Origin: Protopterus annectens
Lineage: Eukaryota > Chordata > Ceratodontiformes > Protopteridae
Assembly (NCBI RefSeq): GCF_019279795.1
Contig: NC_056730.1
Span: 616,067,095 to 616,131,094 of the forward strand
DNA length: 64,000 bases
Reading direction: 5' to 3'
A model generated the notes under the pieces. The model was not told the origin of the DNA. It did no database searches and saw only the letters and a program-made list of their open reading frames with translations. Shown here piece by piece: positions 10,941 through 23,397 of this stretch (position 1 is its first letter; the number at the start of each line of letters is the position of its first letter). Made by a program: the position numbers and the translations under genes.

Positions 10941-13735
10941 AGGATGCACATTCCCCTTTCTAAACACAGATGATGTCAGCACCCTATAAGTACAGCAGGA
11001 GAAAATAAACTTCCCAGTAATCAGAATAGCGCACTCTGCTAATGTGTCCTTCTCAAGTGTCATAACATAGTTAGGTAGGAGTTTCAAATGCTCAGTGTGT
11101 GTGTTTGTGTGTGTGTGAGTGGGGTTGGTGTGTGTGTAAGTCTGTGGGAGAGAAATGTCCCTTTTGGCAACTAGGAAAACACACTACAGGATGCACATTC
11201 CCTTTCTAAACACCGATGATGTCAGCACCCTATAAGTACAGCAGGAGAAAAGAAACCTCCCAGTAATGCAAATAGCGCGCTCTGCTAATGCATCCGTCTC
11301 AAGTGTCATAACATAGTTAGGTAGGGGTTTGAATCCTGCGAATGGCAAGTGTGTGTGTCTCTCTGAAGGGGATTAGTGTGTGTGAGGGAAATGTCCCTTT
11401 TGGCAACTAGGTGAACAGACTACAGGATGCACATTCCCTTTCTAAACATCGATGATGTCAGCACCCTATAAGTACAGCAGGGGAAAAGAAACCTCCCAGT
11501 AATGTGAATAAAGCACTCCGCTAATGCATTTGTCTCAAGTGTCATAACATAGTTAGGTAGGGGTTTGAATCCTGCGAATGGCAAGTGTGTGTGTTTGTCT
11601 GAAGGGGTTAGTGTAAGTGAAATGTCTCTTCTGGTAACTAGGAAAAGAGGATACACATTCCCTTTCTAAACACCGATGATGTCAGCACCCTATAAGTACA
11701 GCAGGAGAAAAGAAACCTCCCAGTAATGCGAATAGCACGCTCTGCTAATGCATCCGTCTCAAGTGTCATAACATAGATAGGTAGGGGTTTGAATCCTGCG
11801 AATGGCAAGTGTGTGTGTTGTCTGAGGGGGGTTAGTGTGAGTGAAATGTCCCTTTTGGCAACTAGGAAAACACACTACAGGATGCACATTCCCTTTCTAA
11901 ACACCGATGATGTCAGCACCCTATAAGTACAGCAGGAGAAAAGAAACCTCCCAGTAATGCGAATAGTACGCTCTGCTAATGCATCCGTCTCAAGTGTCAT
12001 AACATAGTTAGGTAGGGGCTTGAATCCTGCGAATAGCAAGTGTGTGTGTTTGTCTGAGGGGGGTTAGTGTGTGTGAGTAAAATGTCTCTTTTGGCAACTA
12101 GGAAAACACACTACAGGATGCACATTCCCTTTCTAAACACCGATGATGTCAGCACCCTATAAGTACAGCAGGGGAAACAAAACCTCCCAATAATGCGAAT
12201 AGCGCGCTCTGCTAATGTGTCCGTCTCAAGTGTCATAACATAGTTAGGTAGGGGTTTGAATTCTGCGCATGGCAAGTATGTGTGAGTGAAATGTCCCTTT
12301 TGGCAACTAGGAAAACACACTACAGGATGCACATTCCCTTTCTAAACACCGATGATGTCAGCACCCTATAAGTACAGCAGGAGAAAGGAAACCTCCAAGT
12401 AATGCGAATTGCGCGCTCCGCTAATGCGTCCGTCTTAAGTGTTATAACATAGTTAGATAGGGGTGTGAATCCTGCCAATGGCAAGTGTGTGTTTGTCTGA
12501 GGGGGGTTAGTGTGTGGGAGTGAAATGTCCCTTTTGGCAACTAGGAAAACACACTACAGGATGCACATTCCCTTTCTAAACACCGATGATGTCAGCACCC
12601 TATAAGTACAGCAGGAGAAAAGAAACCTCCCAGTAATGTGAATAGCGCGCTCCGCTAATGCATCTGTCTCAAATGTCATAACATAGTTAGATAGGGGTTT
12701 GAATCTTGCGAATGGCAAGTGTGTGTGTTTGTCTGAGGGAGGTTAGTGTGTGTGAGTGAAATGTCCCTTTCGGCAACTAGGAAAACACACTACAGGATGC
12801 ACATTCCCTTTCTAAACACCGATGATGTCAGCACCCTATAAGTATAGCAGGAGAAAAAAAACTTCCCCGTAATGCGTATAGCACACTCTGCTAATGCATC
12901 CGTCTCAAGTGTCATAACATAGTTAGGTAGGGGTTTGAATCTTGCGAATGGCAAGTGTGTGTGTTTGTCTGAGGGGGGGTTAGTGTGTGGGAGTAAAATG
13001 TCCCTTTTGGCAACTAGGAAAACACACTACAGGATGCACATTCCCTTTCTAAACACCGATGATGTCAGCACCCTATAAGTACAGCAGGAGAAAAAAAACC
13101 TCCCAGTAATGCGAATAGCGCGCTTTGCTAATGCATTCGTCTGAATTATCTAAACGTAGTTAGGTAGGGGTTTGAATCCTATGAATGGCAAGTGTGTGTG
13201 TTTGTCTGAGGGAGGTTAGTGTGAGTGAAATGTCCCTTTTGGCAACTAGGAAAACACACTACAGGATGCTCATTCCCCTTTCTAAACACTGATGATGTCA
13301 GCACTCTATAAGTATAGCAGGAGAAGGAAAAACTCCCAGTAATGCGAATAGCGTGCTCCGCTAATGCGTCCATCTCAAGTGTCATAACAGAATTAGATAG
13401 GAGTTTGAATCCTGTGAATGGCAAGTGTGTCTGTCTGAGGGGGGTTTGGCAACTAGGTGAACAGACTACAGGATGCTTGTTCCCTTTTCTAAACACTGAT
13501 GATGTCAGCACTCTATAAGTATAGCAGGAGAAGGGAAAACAGTAATGCGAATAGCGTGCTCTGCTAATGCATCTGTTTCAAGTGTCATAACATAGTCAGA
13601 TAGGGGTTTGAATCCGGCAATTAGCAAGTGTGTGTTTTTGGCTGAGGGGGGTTAGTGTGTGTGAGGACAATGTCCCTTTTGGCAACTAGGTGAACAGACT
13701 ACAGGATGCACATTCCCCTTTCTAAACACTGTTCA
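10941..13735 (+). repeat. Tandem satellite, 12 units of about 207-247 bp plus a partial
   Basis: The landmark AGGATGCACATTCCC recurs at about 10941, 11188, 11424, 11648, 11879, 12115, 12324, 12558, 12794, 13031, 13263, 13470 and 13703, so the period is mostly 231-237 bp. Each unit has the block CCGATGATGTCAGCACCC, a tRNA-like segment with TTTGAATCC, a variable GTGTGTG tract, and CCCTTTTGGCAACTAGG. Units differ by small changes; the last three are more diverged. The last unit is cut off by a minus-strand LINE near 13731. No spacer or cas-like context exists. Confidence 0.95.
11273..11346 (+). other. tRNA-like segment within the satellite unit (representative)
   Basis: TAGCGCGCTCTGCTAATGC resembles a Pol III A box context. 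GGGTTTGAATCC, about 45 bases on, matches the B box consensus GGTTCGAATCC with one change. The spacing fits a tRNA-derived promoter. The same segment recurs in every unit. It is not an intact tRNA, because the acceptor stem does not close. Transcription is not shown. Confidence 0.5.
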
Positions 13736-14465
13736 GCAGAAGGCCATGGCTCTGGCACAAGTTGTCTGTTGCTATGATGCCCCTTTGGAAGATGCTTGTG
13801 TCAGCTGGAGAGTCGATTATGGTGGCCAGTTTGCAGTCATCTGCATATTTGGACAGCCACAGTCCGTCCGTGTTGGCCTGTACCTCCAATAAATATATAC
13901 CAAACAAGAGAGGTCCCAGGACTGAGCCTTGTGGGACACAACTCGTAACTGGTGTGGGGTCTGGCATGGCTCCAGCAATGCTAACCATGTGGGTTCTGTC
14001 CTTGAGCCACTGTGCAATCCATCTAGTGACATAGGGGCTTATATTTAAGCTGGTGATCTTCTCTAGAATGCCCAAGTGGGGTATTGTTGTGAAGGCTTTT
14101 GCAAGGTCCAGGTAGGCTGTGTGAACCACCTTCCCCTCGTCAATGGCCTTGGTGACTGTTTCAAAGAAATCAACCGGGTTAAACCTGGTAGTGCTGGTGT
14201 GCTCTCAGTAGCCCTGAACCAGGCATCTGTTACTGCACAGATATCGATGTTTTCCATGCCAAGGAGTGTTTTGGGTGCATGCATCTGGAGGATAAGACTT
14301 CTGGCATTGGGTAGCATTGCTCTTAGTTTCTTATCCCTTGTGATACCTATGAAGGTGGGTTTGTCATTTGAGCCCTGCCTAACATAGGCACTATGGGGGT
14401 AGCAAGAGCCTTTGCCAATATCGGAAAGCCCAGGGGTGACAGGTGCAGGCCGTCCCTAGCAAAGC
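13731..14465 (-). pseudogene. CR1-like LINE, internally deleted (endonuclease joined to reverse transcriptase)
   Basis: On the minus strand, 14320-14190 encodes the endonuclease start (NARSLILQMHAPKTLL, then NIDICAVTDAWF). A deletion joins this to the reverse transcriptase frame at 14129-13722. That frame shows HTAYLDLAKAFTTIPH, then VPQGSVLGPLLF and the catalytic YADD box (YADDCKLATI). The 135-residue RT frame is open, so this is the best-preserved RT piece inside the Harbinger. It abuts the last satellite unit at its 3' side. Confidence 0.85.
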
Positions 14466-14985
14466 AGGTAGTTCAACAGAAGATGAATGTGTGAAGGTGT
14501 AGTGCCTGTTATTAGTTAGCAGTAGCATATATGACTGCTCACGTGGACACATGCCAGGTAAGTCATATGCACTGTGTCACAGGCAATGTACATGTGAACA
14601 GGACAAACAGTGACATCCTGTCAAGTGGGACATGGACATACATATAGTAGGCTATGCAGATGGCACTAGGAGTCCACAGAAGCTCTATAACTATGCATTG
14701 CAGGTGTGATCAGTATTCCAGGGTAATTGCAAGCAAACATGCATGCAAACAAAGCTACAGTAAACAGGGCTGCATGTAGTCCATTGTACAACAAATAAGC
14801 TGTACCAGTTCCAGTAGGTAACACTGCAAATATGCAGGCACTATGCACATGTACATGGAAATACACGGGTCAGATGGCTAGGGTCCAGTCTCAGTGCACA
14901 CAAGTGTACAGACCATGTACTGTCAGGATGTACAATAACTGGATAGAAACCCATGTGCTCATACCTGCAGTAATACACATGTCAA
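14466..14985. other. Unassigned spacer
   Basis: No convincing frame or RNA structure is seen. Composition is similar to the neighbouring decayed LINE DNA. Confidence 0.35.
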
Positions 14986-14989
14986 ATAA

Positions 14990-15350
14990 CAGACACTGAG
15001 CCTTCACTCAGTGGTTCCATATCTAGTAGGATGTATGCTCCCTGGCCTGCCACCACAGTATCCCTGACATATATGGGGACTCTCCCTCCTGTGACAGTTA
15101 GTTATGTGTGTTGGGGCTGTCTAGCATGGTATGAGATGTGAGCATGCAGTGCTAGGGTGCTCCTGTGTGTCCTGTACCAGTCGTGTAGTACTGCACACAT
15201 ATCGACATCCTCAAACATCTGCATTGCAGAGTCTAGTGTGGGCAACATGCCACTTGCAGTTTACATGTCCATCATTGTGTATTACTACATTCATTACCCT
15301 ATCCCCTGTGCTACCTATGTATGTAGCCTTCTGTTGACATCATTACCACC
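14990..15350 (-). pseudogene. CR1-like LINE endonuclease fragment
   Basis: The minus strand around 15210-15180 encodes VDICAV and flanking sequence that matches the endonuclease start at 14230-14380 base by base over much of its length (GCACACATATCGACATCCTC versus GCACAGATATCGATGTTTTC on the plus strand). It is short and stop-ridden. Confidence 0.55.
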
Positions 15351-15845
15351 AGTATGCCAACATGTGCAGATGATACACTATGGTACTTACCATGGGTGTA
15401 GACAACAGGACATGACAATCACACACTTACTGCATCAGGCATGCTGTGATATACCCACAATTAATTCATCACACAGTACTGTTAACAACATGATACTATT
15501 ACTACACATCTATGTGGTCACCCTGTGCATCAGCAACATGTTAACCTGTACCTGCACAGTTGTTACAGATTGCAGGAGGTGGCACAGTTTCATCATATGC
15601 ACAGGGTGTGAACTTGGTATGCCTGAGTCAGCCACCGATACCATCAATTGACATGTATGTTTATGTGTGTTGGTGAGGGACAGCAGTAGAAGGTGGGGCA
15701 ATGTTGATGCAGTGTGTGCATGTATGCGGTAGCCCTAGGTGTTGTCAATTTGCATGTGTGTATGGATGCACACAGTTCCACCTCATGGCTGCCATATACT
15801 GGTGTTTGTGGACAGCCACAGACTGTACATGCCAGGTCATACAGA
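15351..15845. other. Spacer downstream of the inner SANT gene
   Basis: This would be the 3' untranslated region of the minus-strand SANT gene at 15846-17925. I see no AATAAA signal on that strand and no other feature. Confidence 0.4.
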
Positions 15846-17925
15846 TCAGTGTCTCTGGCCACGGACACGGTACCTGTGCCTTGCAGGGGTGCTACGGACC
15901 ATATCCGGTACCAACCCAGACTGGGTACTGTCATCAGAAGCAGGTGTTCGTTGACTGGACACAGATCCCTGTCGGGCCTGGCCAGAGCCACGTGCACGTG
16001 GTCTCCTGGGGCGGTCTGATGACAGCACAGACCCAGCATTGCTGGGGCTGCTGCTGGCACTACGGGGGTGGCCGCGGCCCTGTTGTTGTCCGCGTCGACT
16101 GCCAGCTGCTGCTGTTGCTGGCATACGGCCATGTCGACGCCTCAACCGCCCACCATCGCCCTGGCTCATGGACATGTAGTTGTGGAACCGGTCTAATATG
16201 TCCCCACAACGTCTGTCTATGACATCGGTGAAATCATGGATGGCAGCTGCAATGTTACGCATGCTGTCAGTCATGGCTGTGCGACATGCTGTCAGCTCCC
16301 TCAGACCCTGTCTGGTGTACCGTTCCATACGTGACTGTGCCTGCATGACAGTCCGAAACATAGCTGAGGTTATAAGACCTCTGTGGGCACGTCTGACAGG
16401 GGCAGTACGCCCATGGATGCTCCCAAGAGAACCCCTGGACATCTGTCTGTGTGGTACCATCTCTGGGCCATGCCCATGGCTGCTGTGTGGGGAGGCATGT
16501 GCCACAGATACCACATTACCCTGGTCAATGCCCACTGTATGCTGTCCATCACCTAGGGACATTGATGACAAAGGGTGTATTGGCAGGATAACTGTGCGCA
16601 TTGATGGGGTCGACAGCTGTGTACTGTCAATCGGCTGACCAATGGCGGACCCTGGCATACCTTCCTGTGCCATTACACAGATGTCATCATTATCAGTACC
16701 CACGGCACCTGACTCAGGTTCCCTGCTACATGACACCAGAGCAGCAACAGAACCTGTGGGAGGGAAACAGGAAACACAGTTTACAATGTCTACACATTTC
16801 CAGCGATGCACACATGCACAGGTGCACACATGCACAGGTGCACACATGCACACATGTGCACATGCACAGGTGCACACATGCACTGGTGCACACATGCACA
16901 CATGCACACGTGCACACATGCACACATGCACACATGCACAGGTGCACACATGCACACATGCACAGGTGCACACATGCACAGGTGCACACATGCACACATG
17001 CACACATGCACACATGCACACATGCACAGGTGCACACATGCACACATACACACGTGCACACATGCACACATGCACACATGCACACATGCACACAGTTTCA
17101 CACAATTGTACAGTACTCAGTATGCGTGAAATCAACACACAGACACAGACACACCTACATGCATACAAAGAGCACTACTAAGTGAGCCAAATAGTACTAT
17201 TACTATTAACACTATTACAGGAATTGTTAATACACACTCACCAGCATGGATAGGCTGCATTGCTGTTATACCAGAGGGTCCTGCAGACGTGAAGAAACTA
17301 ATGTCAGTGGGCACAACTGTGCCATTGTTACTGAGTATGATACAGGTCAGTAGTACAACAGTCGCCTTTCACAGGTCAGCTGCTAATATTGAGGATATCA
17401 CACTTGCACATTAAATACTATGGTGACAGCTACAGACCAAGGACACACCTCACACATGCATTAACTACCAGTGTACACAACAGTCAACTATACATGTGGC
17501 ATATTACCTGCACGTTCACTGTCTTGCTGCTGTGTGGCTCCAGCCTCCATCATAATGCATGTCTGCTGCTGTTGTTGTTGCTGGCGGACTGGAGCCACTA
17601 CACTCATGAGTAGTCCCTCCAGTCTGGTGAGTGGGGGATGTGTAGCCACCCCACCACGTGTGGCGACCTGTTGCCTGTGGATATCCGACGCACGCTGACG
17701 GACATGTCTGATTAAATCACTGCAGTGATGTTGTACCTGCTCATATGTCCTATTATGCATGCCTATGTCATTTACCCGACGGACAAGGTCTTGCCACAGT
17801 GCAGCCCTCTCCTGCTGATCCTGGCTGGTGCGGGAAAAGAGTATTGCATAATCCCGCACCAGGCTCTGGTGTATCTCCTCATCCTCAGCTGTGGAGTAGG
17901 TGGGATTCCTGGGTGGGCCATGTAC
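15846..17925 (-). CDS. Inner SANT/Myb-like protein of the Harbinger, at least three exons (5' end not found)
   Basis: Proposed exons on the minus strand are 17925-17508, 17280-17242 and 16753-15846, stop at 15846. Each border has AG acceptor and GT donor, with pyrimidine-rich acceptors before the first and third exons, and the phases join without a stop to 454 residues. The first exon carries a Myb/SANT-like domain of the NAIF1-type (Myb_DNA-bind_5) pattern: TAEDEEIHQSLV, LWQDLVRRVNDIG, RTYEQVQHHCSDL and a GGVATHPPLT loop, then a run of seven glutamines. The last exon is Ser/Arg-rich with a helical stretch (MFRTVMQAQSRMERYTRQGL) conserved in the decayed copies at 45.7 and 57.3 kb. Such proteins bind Harbinger ends and help bring transposase to the nucleus. 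The start exon must lie above 17925, where a LINE is inserted, so the gene may be broken there. Confidence 0.7.
16806..17094. repeat. Minisatellite of GTGCACACATGCACA-type units in a SANT intron
   Basis: About 290 bp are built almost only from GCACACAT, GCACAGGT and GCACACGT decamers. All six frames stay open (VCMCACVHVCM and HMHTCTHAHM style), which is a composition effect, not coding. The alternating purine-pyrimidine pattern can adopt Z-DNA. It lies in the intron between the 39-bp exon and the last exon of the inner SANT gene. Confidence 0.9.
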
Positions 17926-18089
17926 CTGAGAAAGAAAATAACCTGGTATCAGCAATATATGTCAGCAGAATTTGGCACACATACTACACATGCTACTCGA
18001 CTGTTATGATACAACATATCTCACATATGTAGCATCTGTCTGTCTATTGGTGGATACACATGTAGATGGCCAGGTATCAGTGCTCAGCC

Positions 18090-19080
18090 AGCAACTGTGC
18101 AACAGTACCTGGCAGACTCCATACGACATACTACCAAACCCCAGCAGTCAGAACACTGATTCAGGTCAAGAGCACCTCCTCACTCCGGGGGTTTGTATCT
18201 AGGTACTGTATGGCCTACATCGTCAACTACTGTGAGCTGACCACACACTGATTGCCCTGGATATACATATCCCACCTCCACCACCAGCACAAATGACTAT
18301 AGTGCATAACATTACAGATACAAACTTTACACTTTGTAACAGTGATATGGTATCCTTTCAGCCCACTGGGCCAGTGGCAGATACAACCCACAATGCTGAC
18401 CCCTACACAATTGCTTTCTACAGACATCTCCGAGAATGCATGGATCATGCAATCCCATATATGACCAAGACACTCTCCACAAAGGGACAGCATCCTGTCC
18501 GGTTGACCCCAGCCATAGACAGATTGTATTACAGAAGATGGAAGCTACTGCAAGACAGAGCATAATTCACTAAAGGGGAGGCATGTCTGAGCAGCACTGG
18601 TAAGGATCTATTTTCCATCATACAAAATACATGGGCAACTTTGAGAGGGAAATCAAGAGTGACACTACAGATGACCAGAAGGCCTTCTTCAGTTATGTTA
18701 GCAACCTGGTCAGGAGCCATCCTCTATGCCCATAGGTAGTACACAACAACAAATATTTCACTGACACCACAGATATCGACAACATTGTGGCAGACAGGTT
18801 CAGTGCAGGTGTCACCCGGCGCCTCCCGAAATAAGGCATAGTTATCCCAGCTGACTGTAACCTCCCTGTCATCACAGATGTCCAGGTGAGAGACACCCGC
18901 AGTACAGCAGAATACACAACATGGATGGGACCTGATGGTATCCCCAGTTGCATGCTACATAAACTCTGACAGGAGATAAACACACATATAGAAGTGCTAT
19001 GTAACACTAGCCTGACTACAGGATATGTACCTGTACACTGGCGCACAGCAGCAGTGGTTCCACTCCACGAAGGAGGCATC
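18090..19080 (+). pseudogene. CR1-like LINE fragment (endonuclease end to RT start)
   Basis: The translation shows the endonuclease end (DHTLIALDIHIPPPPPAQM near 18240), the linker (FYRHLRECMDHAIPYMTKTL) and the start of reverse transcriptase (AFFSYVSNLV near 18685; TTWMGPDGIPSCMLHKL near 18920; VHWRTAAVVPLHEGG near 19035). It stops at a TACAA-rich simple repeat (about 19085-19140). It sits just upstream of the inner SANT gene and may have displaced its first exon. Confidence 0.8.
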
Positions 19081-19140
19081 TCAACATACCAATACAATAC
19101 AACACAATACATTACATTACAATACAATACTATACAATAT

Positions 19141-19985
19141 GCTATTGCCCCTGGGTCTACAGCAGCATACTGTTCTGCTACCCTGACCATTGTGACACAT
19201 GTGGTGTGATGGTACCTGCTGCTGTCACACAGTTACACAGGGTGACTCATATGGCATATTACCTATCTGACTAACATTCAGCAGGGGTATGTGTGACATG
19301 TACTCATGGGGAGTTCTGCTTCTTAACACTGTGTGGTTTATTGCAGGGTATGTCTTATCTGTGGGTAGGAACTCTTACCTCCACATGTGCACTCTATTGC
19401 AGTGGCACAGACGACACACAGCAGACATTTAGGTTGTGGATGGTGTGAGGTGTTACTATGGTTGTTGGACATCTGTCATGGGTGTGACTTCCATATGTAA
19501 ATCCGGGAGTGGTAACCTCTATGTGGGTAGCATATGTGTACTCTGTGGTGTTGTCAGTCACTGTGCATTGGTAATGTGTTTGAGTGCATTGTCACAGTGT
19601 TGTACATGTCACTGTGTCCTTCTCCATATCTGTAGCTGTCATGTGAGGTCCATACCATGGCATCCATTATGTGGTGTGGAGGGTACACCGACCTACATGT
19701 CCATAGCTGACTCACCATGTCCGCTGACACATACCATGTGCAGGTATTCCAGGGATAGTGTGCCACTGTGAATATCATTGGGGCCACTATTGTACACATT
19801 TATGACCCTGTTCACCCCTGACACATGTAGTGGTGGGCAGCCAATCACATATCTGGTGGTTACTGGTGTAGGTGATCTGGAATGTGGTATGGTACTCCGG
19901 ATTTGACACTGGTGTTCACTCCATGCCTTTGTCACCAGGCACCTGTTTCAATACATCTGTACACATGTGCCTCACTCAGAATGTA
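19141..19985. other. Unassigned spacer
   Basis: No supported gene. The plus strand is TG-rich and the minus strand CA-rich; short open frames lack any family motif. Confidence 0.35.
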
Positions 19986-19989
19986 TATA

Positions 19990-19991
19990 CA

Positions 19992-20022
<31 letters not shown>

Positions 20023-20037
20023 GTATATAGATATATC

Positions 20038-20105
<68 letters not shown>
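19990..20105. repeat. (TA)n microsatellite
   Basis: Two blocks of alternating T and A are separated by ATATCTATATG-like interruptions. Apparent IYIYIY frames are artefacts. Confidence 0.95.
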
Positions 20106-20108
<3 letters not shown>

Positions 20109-20398
20109 GTATACATATGCATATATATCTATTGATGTACATATATTCCTATAGATGTGGAGGGGGGGCACAGAGGGGGTGTGAGTGACAGAGGGGGTGG
20201 GACAGGCTGTGTTGCAGGTCATCATATACAGTCATACCTGTAGGTAGTCAGATCAGTCTGTCTATGTATATGTATCTACATATATCTATATCTGTATGTG
20301 TGCATTACATAGATATGTTTGTACAATATTCTATCTACATCTGTCTATGCATTCCTACATCTCTCTCTCTATGTATGTATACATATATGCATATCATA

Positions 20399-22560
<2,162 letters not shown>

Positions 22561-22567
22561 TGTATAA

Positions 22568-22640
22568 GAGTCATGGCTTAGTGGTAAGTCATGCAGACTA
22601 CAGTTGCCAAGGTCCTGGGTTCGGAACTCACAGTGGGATT
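22568..22640 (+). repeat. tRNA-derived SINE-like sequence
   Basis: TGGCTTAGTGGTAAGTC matches an A box region and GGTCCTGGGTTCGGAACTC carries a B box, at tRNA spacing. A related copy lies at 25612. The acceptor arms do not pair, so it is not a functional tRNA. Confidence 0.6.
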
Positions 22641-22689
22641 TTATTTTGCTTTTGAACTGAGTACAGGACCTGTCAACCAAAGTTTCTAA

Positions 22690-22830
22690 GGCACTTTTAA
22701 GCAGTTGTAACCGGGTTAGTGCTGGTTTGCGCGGAGCTCACGCATGCGCACTGGCGGTTAGCTCCGCGCACACCCACTTACAACCGCTTAAACGTGCTTA
22801 CTCTTGCGCACACCCGCGCTATTTTCTTTG
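22690..22830. repeat. GC-rich nested inverted repeat
   Basis: AAGCAGTTGTAA and TTACAACCGCTT form outer arms; TGCGCGGAGCT and AGCTCCGCGCA form inner arms around CACGCATGCGCACTGGCGGTT. It stands out from its AT-rich surroundings and uses the same GTTTGCGCGG and CCGCGCA words as 25776-25804, so it may be a protein-binding or replication-fork-sensitive site of the Harbinger. Confidence 0.6.
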
Positions 22831-23148
22831 AAAGAAAAGAAAAATGGGGAGACAGGAAAGTGGTGAAAAAGGGGTCACAAAGAGGGTAAGACAGTAGGGA
22901 AACAAGCTTGGGATGTGCAGGAGGGATGTAGGTAAGGCCCATAGCTGCCCATTTCTTCATCAGCAACAGCTGTGCATATGTATGTAATTTGGTGTGACAT
23001 TTGAAACCTTCCACCCCTGAGAGAGGTGTTAGGACAACAATAATACTTGTTGTGCAGCCAATTGGAATTGATAGGTTCCATGTCCAGTAGACCCATGTGC
23101 GGAATGGGCAGCTATGTATGGGGGTAATTTTTTTGTGGGTACAGAGTG

Positions 23149-23173
23149 CCCTTTTTTTTTTTTTTTTTTTTTC
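23149..23173. repeat. Poly-T tract
   Basis: About 24 T, lying in the presumed 3' untranslated region of the outer SANT gene on the minus strand, where it reads as poly-A. Confidence 0.9.
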
Positions 23174-23397
23174 AGGTGAGAGTGGTATGTCAGGTGAAGG
23201 TAGTCGGTACAGCTGGGGAGGTAGGTTGGGTAGGTTAATAGACAAGACAAACAAGACGCATACAGGGGCTGTGTATGACACGTGTGGGGGGTTACACAAT
23301 TGACGGGGACGGAGGTTTGGATATCCAGAGCCCATGAGCCCACAGATGGCAACAGTGGAACTGATATCCCCACCCATAAGCAGTTGCCAATGTTCCT

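Noticed and set aside
10941-13735. CRISPR-like regular repeats
   Set aside because: Units of about 235 bp are similar throughout with no unique spacers, and the sequence is eukaryotic; it is a satellite.
16726-17185. Long open frames on both strands full of Cys-Met-His-Val or Thr-His
   Set aside because: They come from the GCACACAT minisatellite, which has no stop codons in any frame.
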